From contig CAJUFL010000036.1 of NCBI GenBank assembly GCA_910585605.1, positions 1 through 37,815 on the forward strand: a stretch of 37,815 nt of DNA, given 5' to 3'. A program made the translations under genes and the position numbers. Positions 24,283-32,279 of this stretch are shown here, piece by piece (the first letter of the stretch is position 1; each line of letters begins with the position of its first letter). The stretch is from an uncultured Lachnospiraceae bacterium. Lineage in GTDB: Bacteria > Bacillota > Clostridia > Lachnospirales > Lachnospiraceae. Under the pieces are notes generated by a model. That model ran no database searches and was not told the DNA's origin. It saw only the letters and a program-made list of their open reading frames with translations.

Positions 24283-24383
24283 ACGAACAATTTCACAAAT
24301 AACGAGTCAGGTGTGGGGACCTGCATATGCATTTGACGATTATCGTAGCATGTAAAGTGTTACAAAATCAAATTGGTTACAAT
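24283..24383 (+). repeat. Dispersed 102-bp 5'-UTR element, copy C
   Basis: More diverged than copies A and B but aligned over its whole length: CAATTT, AAATAACGAGTC, GGTGTGG, CATTTGACGATTATCG, and the end AAATTGGTTACAAT just before the GH1 ribosome site AAAGGAGG. TCA/TGA pairing and a GCATATGC apical palindrome replace the apical sequences of the other copies. It includes TGTAAAGTGTTACA (24351-24364), which resembles a degenerate CcpA cre site. Confidence 0.65.
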
Positions 24384-24401
24384 TAAAAGGAGGACGCAGA
24401 T

Positions 24402-25814
24402 ATGATTTTAACACAGGAAAAGTCATTACCGGACAATTTTTTATGGGGGGCATCTACCAGTGCCTATCAGGTAGAAGGTGCCAATTTAACACATGGAAAG
24501 GGACCCAGCATCCAGGATATTAAGAAAGTTCCGGAAGGGACCAGTGAGCTGGATGTATGTGCAGACTTTTATCATCATTACAAAGAAGATATTGCACTGA
24601 TGGCAGAAATGGGATTTAAGACCTTTCGCTTTTCTGTTGCATGGTCAAGAATCCTTCCGGAAGGAAACGGAGATGTCAATGCAGAGGGGATTGAGTTTTA
24701 TAGTAATGTGATTGATGAATGCCTTAAGTATGGGATAGAGCCGCTTGTTACCATGTTTCATTTTGATCTGCCTGCTGCGCTGGAAAAAAAGGGTGGATGG
24801 TCTAGAAGAGAAAGTGTGGATGAATTTGTAAATTTTGCAAAGATCATGTACGAGAATTATGGTGACAGGGTAAAATACTGGCTTACGATTAATGAACAGA
24901 ATATGCTTACTCTTGTAGGGGAAGTAATCGGAACCTGTAATCTGGATGGTGTGACCAATAAATATAAAAAGCTGTATCAGGAGAATCATCATATGCTGCT
25001 TGCCCAGGCAAAGGCAATGAAGCTGTGTCATGAAATGCTTCCGGGTGCCAAGATTGGTCCGGCACCTAATATTTCTTTAGTATATTCTGCCAGCTGTAAA
25101 CCAAAGGATGTACTGGCTGCCCAGAATTTTAATGCGATTCGTAACTGGCTGTATCTGGATATGGCAGTATATGGAAGATATAATAATTTGGTATGGAAGT
25201 TTTTGGAAGAGCACGATGCTGTTCCGGAAATGGAAAAAGATGATATGGAAATCATGAAAGAAGGACATCCGGATTTTATCGGATTTAATTATTATTCTAC
25301 TGCAACGGTGGAGTGGGATGACGGAAGCGGAGTGGAAGGTTCTGTAGACCAGCAAAATGGAGGAAGTGAACTGGGGGTATATCGTTCTTTTGCCAATCCG
25401 AATCTGCTTCGTACAGAATTTGGATGGGAGATTGATCCGGAAGGATTCCGGGCAACGATGCGTGAGATGTACAGCCGATACCATCTGCCGATGATTGTGA
25501 CGGAAAACGGTCTTGGTGCTTATGACAAGCTGACAGATGATGGCAAGGTGCATGATAATTATCGAATTGAGTATCTGCGCCGCCATATTGAACAGATTAA
25601 GCTTGCCGTGTCAGAGGGTGTGGAAATGATGGGGTACTGCCCATGGTCTGCGATTGACTTGATTTCCACCCATGAAGGAATGGTAAAACGTTACGGATTT
25701 ATTTATGTAAACCGTGATGAATTTGATTTAAAAGATCTGGCACGTTACCGTAAGGATTCCTTTTACTGGTATAAGAAGGTGATTGAAACAAACGGAACAG
25801 ATTTAACGGATTGA
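24402..25814 (+). CDS. Glycoside hydrolase family 1, 6-phospho-beta-glucosidase
   Basis: About 470 aa, a single (beta/alpha)8 domain of the usual GH1 length. Visible are FLWGASTSAYQVEGA, FRFSVAWSRILP, the acid/base Glu in LTINEQN, the nucleophile Glu in IVTENGLG, and the C-terminal CPWSAIDLISTHEGMVKRYGFIYV. The Ser..Lys..Tyr pattern at that place (rather than Trp-Glu-x-Phe of free glucosidases) is the phosphate-binding set, so 6-phosphorylated substrates are expected, matching the upstream kinase. The likely role is cytoplasmic breakdown of cellobiose- or aryl-glucoside-6-phosphate. No PTS genes are present, which supports the kinase route. The ribosome site AAAGGAGG lies before ATG 24402. 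Confidence 0.92.
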   Translation: MILTQEKSLPDNFLWGASTSAYQVEGANLTHGKGPSIQDIKKVPEGTSELDVCADFYHHYKEDIALMAEMGFKTFRFSVAWSRILPEGNGDVNAEGIEFYSNVIDECLKYGIEPLVTMFHFDLPAALEKKGGWSRRESVDEFVNFAKIMYENYGDRVKYWLTINEQNMLTLVGEVIGTCNLDGVTNKYKKLYQENHHMLLAQAKAMKLCHEMLPGAKIGPAPNISLVYSASCKPKDVLAAQNFNAIRNWLYLDMAVYGRYNNLVWKFLEEHDAVPEMEKDDMEIMKEGHPDFIGFNYYSTATVEWDDGSGVEGSVDQQNGGSELGVYRSFANPNLLRTEFGWEIDPEGFRATMREMYSRYHLPMIVTENGLGAYDKLTDDGKVHDNYRIEYLRRHIEQIKLAVSEGVEMMGYCPWSAIDLISTHEGMVKRYGFIYVNRDEFDLKDLARYRKDSFYWYKKVIETNGTDLTD

Positions 25815-25829
25815 CAGGTAATCAGAATG

Positions 25830-25888
25830 GAGCTGCCGTATGGAGTAAAATGAAAAATAAAACTCTAATACGACAGCCCTATTTTTTT
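25830..25888 (+). terminator. Rho-independent terminator after the GH1 gene
   Basis: AGCTGCCGTATGGAGT (25831-25846) pairs with the imperfect complement ACTCTAATACGACAGC (25862-25877), followed by a T7 run at 25882-25888. Confidence 0.8.
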
Positions 25889-25964
25889 CTCGCACGCTGT
25901 TATGTATTCTGATATATTTAACTTATGAGAAATACACTAGCAGATATTTATGAGGCGTAAGATT

Positions 25965-26372
25965 ATGATAAATAAGAGGACTAAGGATTTAAAGATATAT
26001 CTTCTTCTGGCTGTGCTGCTGATAGTGGGAAGCGGCATGGGACTTGATGTGGGGCAGAAGGTTATTTTGAATTGTGATCAGACAGAAGAAGCGGTTCTTA
26101 AGTCACAGTCTCTGATTTCATGTAGTGGTTTGCATACACTGGCAGTTAAGGATAATACCTCTGTTGTTTTAGGATTAAGAAGTCTTAGGAACAGCCGCGG
26201 GGATTCTTTTTGTCGGTGTGGTTTGTTTTTCTTATATATTCTGGCATCTTTATCAGGTGTTTTCAGACTGGTACAAAAGACATATACTTTTTACAGCAGA
26301 CTGTATATATGGGAAAGATTTCATATTATTACTTTTATGCAGGATACAGACGGACGGAAAAAATTCTCATAA
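25965..26372 (+). CDS. Hypothetical small membrane protein
   Basis: About 135 aa; not recognised. Two hydrophobic helices are visible: IYLLLAVLLIVGSGMGL near the N-terminus and LFFLYILASLSGVF near residue 88. The start at 25965 follows GAGG (25952-25955); ATG 25950 lacks a ribosome site. From about 26190 another frame also reads like a membrane protein (GTAAGILFVGVVCF), so a one-base frameshift cannot be excluded. A terminator hairpin begins two bases after the stop. Confidence 0.5.
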   Translation: MINKRTKDLKIYLLLAVLLIVGSGMGLDVGQKVILNCDQTEEAVLKSQSLISCSGLHTLAVKDNTSVVLGLRSLRNSRGDSFCRCGLFFLYILASLSGVFRLVQKTYTFYSRLYIWERFHIITFMQDTDGRKKFS

Positions 26373-26373
26373 C

Positions 26374-26415
26374 AGCCGGTGAAAAGCCGACCGGCAATCT
26401 GTTTTTTCACCGGCT
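26374..26415 (+). terminator. Terminator hairpin after the small membrane protein
   Basis: AGCCGGTGAAAA (26374-26385) pairs perfectly with TTTTCACCGGCT (26404-26415). The T-run lies inside the stem and only CCTTTGG follows, so it may be a weak or bidirectional terminator. Confidence 0.6.
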
Positions 26416-26464
26416 CCTTTGGATTTGGACAATATGATTGGTGAAGAAAAGGAGTTATGAGAAT

Positions 26465-26608
26465 ATGAATATTTTATTATGGATTGTAATTATTATCGGA
26501 GGTGGAACGGGATTATTCTCCTGCCTGTACATAATGGTTTCGTTATTTGCAATGATTGTGTACAAATTTTATAGAAAAATCAAATATCATGTCTCCTTTT
26601 ATGAGTAG
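26465..26608 (+). CDS. Hypothetical 47-aa single-span membrane protein
   Basis: ATG 26465 is preceded by AAAAGGAG (26447-26454) and encodes MNILLWIVIIIGG, a longer hydrophobic segment to about residue 32, then a basic tail (YKFYRKIKYH). One or two tightly packed membrane helices with a positive-inside end are expected. It is followed 39 nt later by another small membrane ORF. No family is recognised; the good ribosome site and clean stop make translation likely. Confidence 0.55.
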   Translation: MNILLWIVIIIGGGTGLFSCLYIMVSLFAMIVYKFYRKIKYHVSFYE

Positions 26609-26647
26609 GATATGGACATTTGCTATAAACGGATAGGAGATAGAAGT

Positions 26648-26773
26648 ATGGATATTATAGTGATGATTATGGCTGTTATCGTAGCGGCAGCAGGTGTAGC
26701 TGGTTTCATTATGGAACATGGCAGCAATAAAAAAGACAAGGATTCCGAAGAAAAGGATCAGTCAAAATCATGA
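26648..26773 (+). CDS. Hypothetical 41-aa membrane protein with acidic-basic tail
   Basis: ATG 26648 is preceded by ATAGGAG. Residues 1-22 form one hydrophobic helix (MDIIVMIMAVIVAAAGVAGF) and the rest is a charged cytoplasm-type tail rich in Lys, Asp, Glu and Ser. It lies in the same small operon as the 47-aa ORF and is closed by a terminator at 26797-26849. It may be a regulatory micropeptide or a membrane-associated partner of a neighbour; this is a guess. Confidence 0.5.
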   Translation: MDIIVMIMAVIVAAAGVAGFIMEHGSNKKDKDSEEKDQSKS

Positions 26774-26796
26774 TACACAGATAAGTATTAAAATGG

Positions 26797-26849
26797 GGAG
26801 CGGTCCTATGTAAGTAACGTAGATTTTACTTAGTGAGACGGCTCCTTTT
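26797..26849 (+). terminator. Rho-independent terminator before the VanRS-like operon
   Basis: GGAGCGGTC (26797-26805) pairs with GACGGCTCC with one mismatch, with an inner TAAGT/ACTTA stem, followed by TTTT. Confidence 0.65.
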
Positions 26850-26922
26850 GCATGTGGAAGGATTATGACAGCAATGTTTCATAGAGTAAAAAGATATTGC
26901 AATGGTTTTCACAGACTTGGGT

Positions 26923-26978
26923 TTTAAGAAAAATTTAAGAAATTTATTGGGAAATTTTTTAGGAAGGAATGCTATACT
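26923..26978 (+). promoter_or_regulatory. Promoter and tandem TTTAAGAAA repeats ahead of VanRS-like genes
   Basis: TTTAAGAAA occurs at 26923-26931 and again at 26934-26942, exactly 11 bp apart, as expected for tandem binding of an OmpR-type dimer. The -10 TATACT is at 26973-26978 and no good -35 is seen. The same motif recurs upstream of yfhO (29146-29198), which points to autoregulation. Confidence 0.55.
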
Positions 26979-26999
26979 GATTGTAATACGAAAGAAAGG

Positions 27000-27719
27000 A
27001 TGAAGAAAGGTATGTGTGCCGAGACTATTTTGATAGTGGATGATAATAGGGAAATCGTATATTCTTTAGGAGAGCTTTTAAAGTACGAGGGGTATCAGAT
27101 TGTAAAAGCCTATGATGGCATGGAGGCATTAGAAGCTTTAGAACGCAACCATATTGATTTAATCCTGCTTGATGTAATGATGCCCAGACTGAATGGTTTG
27201 TCAGCACTAATGAAGATAAGGGAGAATTATAAGATTCCGGCTATTATTTTATCTGCTAAGACAGAGGAGAGCGATAAGGTATCCGGACTGGTGCTGGGGG
27301 CGGATGATTATATTAGCAAGCCGTACAATCCGGCAGAGCTGATTGCCAGGGTTAAGGCACAGCTTCGCAGATATCATACCTGGGGAGGCAGTGAACCGAA
27401 GGCTGATGAGGATACGATTGTAAATGGGGGACTGGTTCTTGATAAGAAACAGCGGCTGGCGGTAGTAGAAGGGGAGGAAACGAAGCTTACAGCAACAGAA
27501 TATAATATACTTTCTCTTTTAATGGAGCATCCGGGACAGGTATTTTCTGCCGAGCAGATTTATGAAAAGGTCTGGGAAGAAACAGCAGATTATACGGTTG
27601 AGAATACAGTAATGGTGCATATCCGGCATATAAGGGAGAAAATTGAAATAGACACAAAAAATCCAAGGTATGTAAAGGTGGTGTGGGGAATTGGTTACAA
27701 AATGGAAAAATATGATTAA
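27000..27719 (+). CDS. OmpR-family response regulator, VanR-like
   Basis: About 239 aa: receiver (about 8-120; ILIVDDN, phospho-acceptor in LILLDVMMPRLNG, AIILSAKTEE, YISKPYNPAEL) and winged-helix domain (about 140-239; LTATEYNILSLLMEHPGQVFS, ENTVMVHIRHIREKI, VWGIGYKM). It overlaps the kinase start by 8 nt. ATG 27000 directly follows AAAGG with almost no spacer; ATG 27012 would be better spaced and may be the true start. Its likely sites are the TTTAAGAAA repeats before this gene and before yfhO. Confidence 0.9.
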   Translation: MKKGMCAETILIVDDNREIVYSLGELLKYEGYQIVKAYDGMEALEALERNHIDLILLDVMMPRLNGLSALMKIRENYKIPAIILSAKTEESDKVSGLVLGADDYISKPYNPAELIARVKAQLRRYHTWGGSEPKADEDTIVNGGLVLDKKQRLAVVEGEETKLTATEYNILSLLMEHPGQVFSAEQIYEKVWEETADYTVENTVMVHIRHIREKIEIDTKNPRYVKVVWGIGYKMEKYD

Positions 27720-28953
27720 GAGAATAGGCAGATTTTTAAAAAATCATAGAAAATTACTCTTGGGAATTATTTTTACTATGTTGGGACTATTTTTTTTCTG
27801 CATTATAATAGCGTACCGGTGGTCTCATCCGACGGAAGAAGCCCTGTTCTTTGGTGTCATTGCGAATGTTTTAACGGGGCTGGGTATAAAACAGATATTA
27901 GGTTTTTATCTTCAAAAAAAGTATGCTGACTGGCTTCCGTTAAAGGAGGAATTTTATAGTGAATGGAGGATGCAGTGGAGGAAACAGCAGATTATATTGG
28001 GAGTAATGGGAATTGGAGCAGGAATTGCTGCCTGCTGGTATTTTACGTATATGAAGTATTCTTCATATTGGGCTCTCAGTAATTATGCGTCGGGTTATAT
28101 CATGTTTGGTACGGTACTTATACAGTATGGGGTTTGCCAGATGGCAGTCATCCGTTTTATGATGGGAAGACTTAATATGCTGATGGAACGAATGGCCAGG
28201 ATTAACCGGGAAAGTCTTGAAAATGCATTGGAGATCGAGAAAAAAAGTCTGGAGAAAGTATCGAGAAGTGATCAGTTAAGAGTAGATTTGATTACGAACG
28301 TTTCCCATGATTTAAAGACACCTCTGACATCTATGGTTGGATATATTGAATTGATGAAGAAGGAGGATTTGAATGATATAACAAGGGATTATCTGGAAGT
28401 GATTTCCGATAAGGCAGGAAAGCTTAAAGAAATGATAGAAAGTCTGTTTTCATTGGCAAAGGCAAGCAGTGGGAATATTGAACTTCATATAGAGTCTGTC
28501 GGGTTAAATCGTTTGATTGAACAGATTTTTGCGGATATGGAGGATAGGGTAAAGGCAAGCGATTTGCAGTTTGTGACACAGCTTACGGAAGAAGATACTG
28601 ACATGATGACAGATAATATGTATTTGTACCGGATTTGTCAGAATCTGATTGAAAATGCTCTGAAGTATTCGGCGAAGGGAACAAGGGTATTCATTAAGAC
28701 ATATATAGAAGAGAAAGAAAAATTGTGTCTGGAAATTACCAATACTGCGGGTTATTTTATGGATTTTAACAAAGAGGATATCGTAGAACGGTTTGCCAGG
28801 GCAGATCAGGCAAGAACCAGTGAAGGGAATGGGCTGGGACTTGCTATTGTCAGTACTTATACCAGTGCATTAGGAGGGGAGTTCAATCTTTTTATCGACT
28901 GCGACCAGTTTAAGGCAAAGCTGGTGTTTCCGAAAAATACAAAAGAAAAATAA
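27712..28953 (+). CDS. Sensor histidine kinase, VanS-like
   Basis: About 413 aa with an N-terminal membrane region of about four hydrophobic segments (LLLGIIFTMLGLFFFCIII, a second near 45-65, IILGVMGIGAGIAACWYF, and one near 125-145), then a HAMP-like helix and kinase core. The H box is NVSHDLKTPLTSMVGYIE, the N box is CQNLIENALKYS, and the G2 box is EGNGLGLAIV. The usual D-x-G of the G1 box is replaced (NTAGYF), as is common in VanS-type kinases. ATG 27712 overlaps the regulator's stop, and the pair is translationally coupled. The signal is unknown; the downstream yfhO suggests envelope stress or lipid-linked sugar status. Confidence 0.88.
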   Translation: MIKRIGRFLKNHRKLLLGIIFTMLGLFFFCIIIAYRWSHPTEEALFFGVIANVLTGLGIKQILGFYLQKKYADWLPLKEEFYSEWRMQWRKQQIILGVMGIGAGIAACWYFTYMKYSSYWALSNYASGYIMFGTVLIQYGVCQMAVIRFMMGRLNMLMERMARINRESLENALEIEKKSLEKVSRSDQLRVDLITNVSHDLKTPLTSMVGYIELMKKEDLNDITRDYLEVISDKAGKLKEMIESLFSLAKASSGNIELHIESVGLNRLIEQIFADMEDRVKASDLQFVTQLTEEDTDMMTDNMYLYRICQNLIENALKYSAKGTRVFIKTYIEEKEKLCLEITNTAGYFMDFNKEDIVERFARADQARTSEGNGLGLAIVSTYTSALGGEFNLFIDCDQFKAKLVFPKNTKEK

Positions 28954-28973
28954 ATACAGGGTGATTTAAGTAA

Positions 28974-29022
28974 ACAGGGCTGTTGCATTAAGAAATATTT
29001 TCTTTTTGCGGCAGCCCTTGTT
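28974..29022 (+). terminator. Terminator-like hairpin after the VanRS-like operon
   Basis: ACAGGGCTGTTGC pairs with GCGGCAGCCCTTGT across an AT-rich loop. There is a T-rich stretch inside the loop and ATTTTT shortly after. It separates the kinase from the yfhO promoter region. Confidence 0.55.
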
Positions 29023-29145
29023 AGTGTGAAAATTTTTATATAATTCATATATTTACGGATTTGGCACAGAATATGTAATGTACAAAATCGTTGGGCTAAA
29101 TGGATAACGAGAAAAGAAAGATTTTGAGCTGATCTGGATGATAAT

Positions 29146-29211
29146 ATTAAGAAATATATAAGAAAATTTAAGAAATACAGTTTCGTAAATTTAAGAAACT
29201 GTATTTAGAAT
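29146..29211 (+). promoter_or_regulatory. Array of TTTAAGAAA motifs upstream of yfhO
   Basis: ATTAAGAAA (29146-29154), TATAAGAAA (29157-29165), TTTAAGAAA (29167-29175) and TTTAAGAAA (29190-29198) are spaced 11, 10 and 23 bp, close to whole helical turns. A perfect 12-bp dyad AAATACAGTTTC / GAAACTGTATTT (29173-29184 / 29195-29206) overlaps the last two. A possible -10 is TAGAAT at 29206-29211. The motif is shared with the promoter of the adjacent regulator. Confidence 0.55.
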
Positions 29212-29247
29212 TATGTGCAGATAAAGAAAGGGAAAGGAGCTGGATTT

Positions 29248-31875
29248 ATGAAGAAGGATTTATCAGCCGTTATATTTTGTCATATAATATTGACGATCAT
29301 TACCCTGCTGCTTTTGTTTTTTCCGCTCGGCACAGGAATGTTTTTTGGTTCTGAAGGGGACTGGTACAGCCAGCATGTAGGGATTGCAGAGAGTTTAAGA
29401 CAGACCATGTTAGAAACGGGTTCTTTGATTCCCCAGTATATTCATTTGGGTGGTGGGAGCAGCATTTATGATTTTGCCTATTATGGAGTATTGCGTCCTG
29501 ACATTTTGTTTTCCTGTTTTGTACCGGAAATAGAGATGAAATATATTATTGCAGGTTACGCAGTATTAGGTGTGACAGCCAGTGTAAATTTCTGTTATAT
29601 ATGGTTGAGAAAGCAGAAACTTTTAAATAGCTTTGCATTTGCCGGAGCAGTATTACTAGCCTCCGCAGCATGTTTTTATCATGCACATCATCAGATTATG
29701 TTTGTGAATTACATGCCTTTTTTGATTCTTGCTCTGATGGGCGTAGACAGACTTTTAGATAAAAAAAGAATTGCTCTGCTGGTATTTTCACTTTTTATGA
29801 TATATATCCATAGTTTTTATTATTCCATTTCCTGCATTTTGGTCATAGGAATCTATATGATTCATAAATGTTTACAGAAAGAGAAGATGGAAATTGGGAA
29901 GGGAAAATGGAAACAGTGGATAATGAAAACAGGAGCCTTTTGGGGATTATTTGTGTTTACAGTGCTTCTTTCCATCGGTATGGCGATGGTACTTTTATTT
30001 CCGACAGGGCTTGACATTTTGTCAAATGAGAAGGATTCGGGAAGTTTTGTAACCGCTCCGGTAAAATTGACTGACTGGAGTTTGACGGGATTGTTATATA
30101 ATCCTTATGGCTGCGGTATGACATTGCTTACCCTGTATTGTCTGTTGTTATCCATAACCGGTAAGAGGAAACGTTTCCTATCCGTGGCTCTTTTGTTTTG
30201 TATATTGTGTCCATTTGTATCCTATGTGTTAAATGGATTTTTATATTCCAGGGCAAAGATTCTGATTCCATTTACATTGTTGTTTGTATTTGTGGCAGCA
30301 GATACCTTACAGGAACTTTATCAGGGGACAAAAATGTATGGTTTCTTACCTTTATTGTGCTGTTTTATACCGGTTTTTCATTCCCGCTGGGAGCCGTTAA
30401 TACTGATAGACGGATTGCTGCTTCTATTATGGAGCCTGTTACAGCGGACAAACCGGATAGGAGAAAGGATAAGAAAGCGTATGTTTTGGCTGGTACTGGT
30501 ACTGCCGGTTTTTGTCAGTCTGGGTATCAATATGAGTGATTCTTATCTGAAGCTGGTTTGCTCCAGACTGGGAATTGGTATAAATGGTACGTATTTAAAA
30601 GCAGGAGATGACCGGCAGGAGCATTTTACAAAAGAAGAAATAGCGGGATTTGTAACGGACTCCAGGTATCGGTTTGATGTTCTTGCCAATAACTTTGTAA
30701 ACTGTAATCTTCTGGCGAATGGAAAAGTTAATAAGACATCTATGTATTCATCTGTGACCAATACGGATTATGCAAAATTCTATTATGATATAATGCATAA
30801 CCCTATCAGTCTGAACAACCGGGTTGCATTAGTGCCAGGTAAAAACGAGTATTTTTCATATTTTATGGGGCTAAAATATTTGTTGACAGATAAAGAGAAT
30901 TTACCGGCCGGTTATAAAAAAATAATGCAGAAAGGTGATTATATTTTAGCCCAAAATGATAATGTACTGCCTGTCTGTTATGGAACTGGGGAAGTTTTGA
31001 ATGAGGAGGATTATAAACGGCTGGAGTTTCCGGATACGGTGGAAGCTTTGTGCAGCAAGGCAGTAATACCTTCAGATGATGTGATAGCTACGGCAGGATT
31101 ATCACAGGAAAAAGAATCATTTGCTTCGCATATAAAGAAGGAAAAACTGGACAGCTTCTTTTTGGAAGACGGAGGGGAAAAGTTACTGCATCCGTCAGGT
31201 GAAAAGGAATGTTATAAATTGAAGCTTGCCGAACCGATTTATGAAAAGGTATTGATTTTAAAATTCCATGTGGAAAGTGCAGATGGCAGAGAAGTGGTTA
31301 TCAGTATAAATGGTATAAAAAATAAGCTTTCATCAAAAAGTGCTCCTTATCCCAACCGTAATCATGATTTTACTTATTTGATATCTGCGGAAGATGCATT
31401 GGAAGAATTGGAGATAGAAGTTTCAAAAGGCAGGTATACGGTAGACAATATTAATATTTATACAGCGGATATAGAACGGATGTACCATTCGGATATTGTA
31501 ATACCACAGGTAAAAAGTCAGACAGCAAAGAAAAAAGGAAATGTGTTTCAAGGGAAAATCAATATGAAAGAGTCCGGATATTTTATTACCTCTTATCCAT
31601 ATAGAAAAGGTTATAAAATTAAGCTGGACGGTGTTTGGATATCTCCCCGGAAGGTTAATACAGCATTTGTAGGGTTTCCTATTGAAGCAGGAAATCACAG
31701 GATTGAGATTACGTTTGAAGCTCCCGGATTCAGGGTAGGATATATTATAAGTACGATATCCTGTACAATGTTTGTTTTGATTATAGTATGGGAAAGAAAA
31801 AGAACTTATTCTGTATCAGGGGTTCGGATACGCAGTGATATTCCGAAAATATGTTACCTGAATATAAAAAATTGA
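29248..31875 (+). CDS. YfhO-family polytopic membrane protein
   Basis: About 875 aa of the bacterial membrane protein YfhO family, GT-C-like proteins that in B. subtilis are needed for glycosylation of lipoteichoic acid, acting on the outer face of the membrane. An N-terminal helix is followed by GSEGDWYSQHVGIAESLRQT (an acidic loop typical of GT-C active sites), LGGGSSIYDFAYYG, and about a dozen helices to residue 425. A large extracellular domain (about 430-835) and one last helix precede a short basic tail. ATG 29248 follows AAAGGAG by 8 nt; the upstream GTG 29215 is less likely. A terminator follows at 31892-31943. Regulation by the adjacent two-component system is inferred from shared motifs. 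Confidence 0.85.
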   Translation: MKKDLSAVIFCHIILTIITLLLLFFPLGTGMFFGSEGDWYSQHVGIAESLRQTMLETGSLIPQYIHLGGGSSIYDFAYYGVLRPDILFSCFVPEIEMKYIIAGYAVLGVTASVNFCYIWLRKQKLLNSFAFAGAVLLASAACFYHAHHQIMFVNYMPFLILALMGVDRLLDKKRIALLVFSLFMIYIHSFYYSISCILVIGIYMIHKCLQKEKMEIGKGKWKQWIMKTGAFWGLFVFTVLLSIGMAMVLLFPTGLDILSNEKDSGSFVTAPVKLTDWSLTGLLYNPYGCGMTLLTLYCLLLSITGKRKRFLSVALLFCILCPFVSYVLNGFLYSRAKILIPFTLLFVFVAADTLQELYQGTKMYGFLPLLCCFIPVFHSRWEPLILIDGLLLLLWSLLQRTNRIGERIRKRMFWLVLVLPVFVSLGINMSDSYLKLVCSRLGIGINGTYLKAGDDRQEHFTKEEIAGFVTDSRYRFDVLANNFVNCNLLANGKVNKTSMYSSVTNTDYAKFYYDIMHNPISLNNRVALVPGKNEYFSYFMGLKYLLTDKENLPAGYKKIMQKGDYILAQNDNVLPVCYGTGEVLNEEDYKRLEFPDTVEALCSKAVIPSDDVIATAGLSQEKESFASHIKKEKLDSFFLEDGGEKLLHPSGEKECYKLKLAEPIYEKVLILKFHVESADGREVVISINGIKNKLSSKSAPYPNRNHDFTYLISAEDALEELEIEVSKGRYTVDNINIYTADIERMYHSDIVIPQVKSQTAKKKGNVFQGKINMKESGYFITSYPYRKGYKIKLDGVWISPRKVNTAFVGFPIEAGNHRIEITFEAPGFRVGYIISTISCTMFVLIIVWERKRTYSVSGVRIRSDIPKICYLNIKN

Positions 31876-31891
31876 TACATCCGTTTGCTAT

Positions 31892-31943
31892 AATCCCCCT
31901 AAAGTATACAGCTTAAAAAAGCTGATATTTTAGGGGGATTTTT
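31892..31943 (+). terminator. Rho-independent terminator after yfhO
   Basis: AATCCCCCTAAA (31892-31903) pairs perfectly with TTTAGGGGGATT (31929-31940), with an inner CAGCTT/AAGCTG hairpin, and ends in TTTTT. Confidence 0.85.
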
Positions 31944-32136
31944 GTCTGTTGTGAAAATGAATAATGAAGGAACAGCTTATTATGTGCATTTTATAAAAAT
32001 TTGCATAAGATGCCAGAAAAGATGGCGGAAAGGAACTCTATTGGTAGTGGAGGAGACGGAACAGGTGATTCCATCATCAGTCGATTGATAAGGAGAAAGG
32101 AAAAGTAGTAAGATAACAGCAGAAAGGATGAAAGAA

Positions 32137-32274
32137 ATGGAAAAGGAAAAGTTTGGAAATTTTGTGACACTTCTTCGCAAAGAACAGGGAATGACGCAAA
32201 AAGATCTGGCAGAGAGATTATGTTTAACAGATAAAGCTGTTTCAAAATGGGAGAGGGGAGATTCCCATAGTTAA
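32137..32274 (+). pseudogene. Truncated XRE-family helix-turn-helix regulator
   Basis: 45 residues: MEKEKFGNFVTLLRKEQG, the helix-turn-helix MTQKDLAERLCLTDKAVSKWERG, then DS-HS-stop. Intact relatives continue with a (L/I)PD(I/V)S segment and a further region, so the gene is cut immediately after the conserved KWERG. ATG 32137 has AAAGG 9 nt upstream. The break coincides with an 18-bp repeat (32262-32279) shared with another broken XRE gene at 37717-37734, so this is a recombination or insertion scar. Confidence 0.7.
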
Positions 32275-32279
32275 AGATA
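32262..32279 (+). repeat. Imperfect direct repeat at left XRE break (possible att-like site)
   Basis: TTCCCATAGTTAAAGATA here matches TTCCCTTAATTAAAGATA at 37717-37734 in 16 of 18 positions. Both lie exactly where an XRE gene loses similarity. They could be attachment-site remnants or a recombination junction. Confidence 0.45.

Noticed and set aside
24402..25814. GH1 enzyme as a plain beta-glucosidase acting on non-phosphorylated sugars
   Set aside because: The Ser..Lys..Tyr phosphate-site pattern near MVKRYGFIYV and the adjacent ROK kinase favour 6-phospho substrates.
27670..27712. GGTTACAAAATGG near the end of the VanR-like gene as a fourth copy of the dispersed element
   Set aside because: It encodes the conserved GIGYKM end of the regulator, and the rest of the element is absent.
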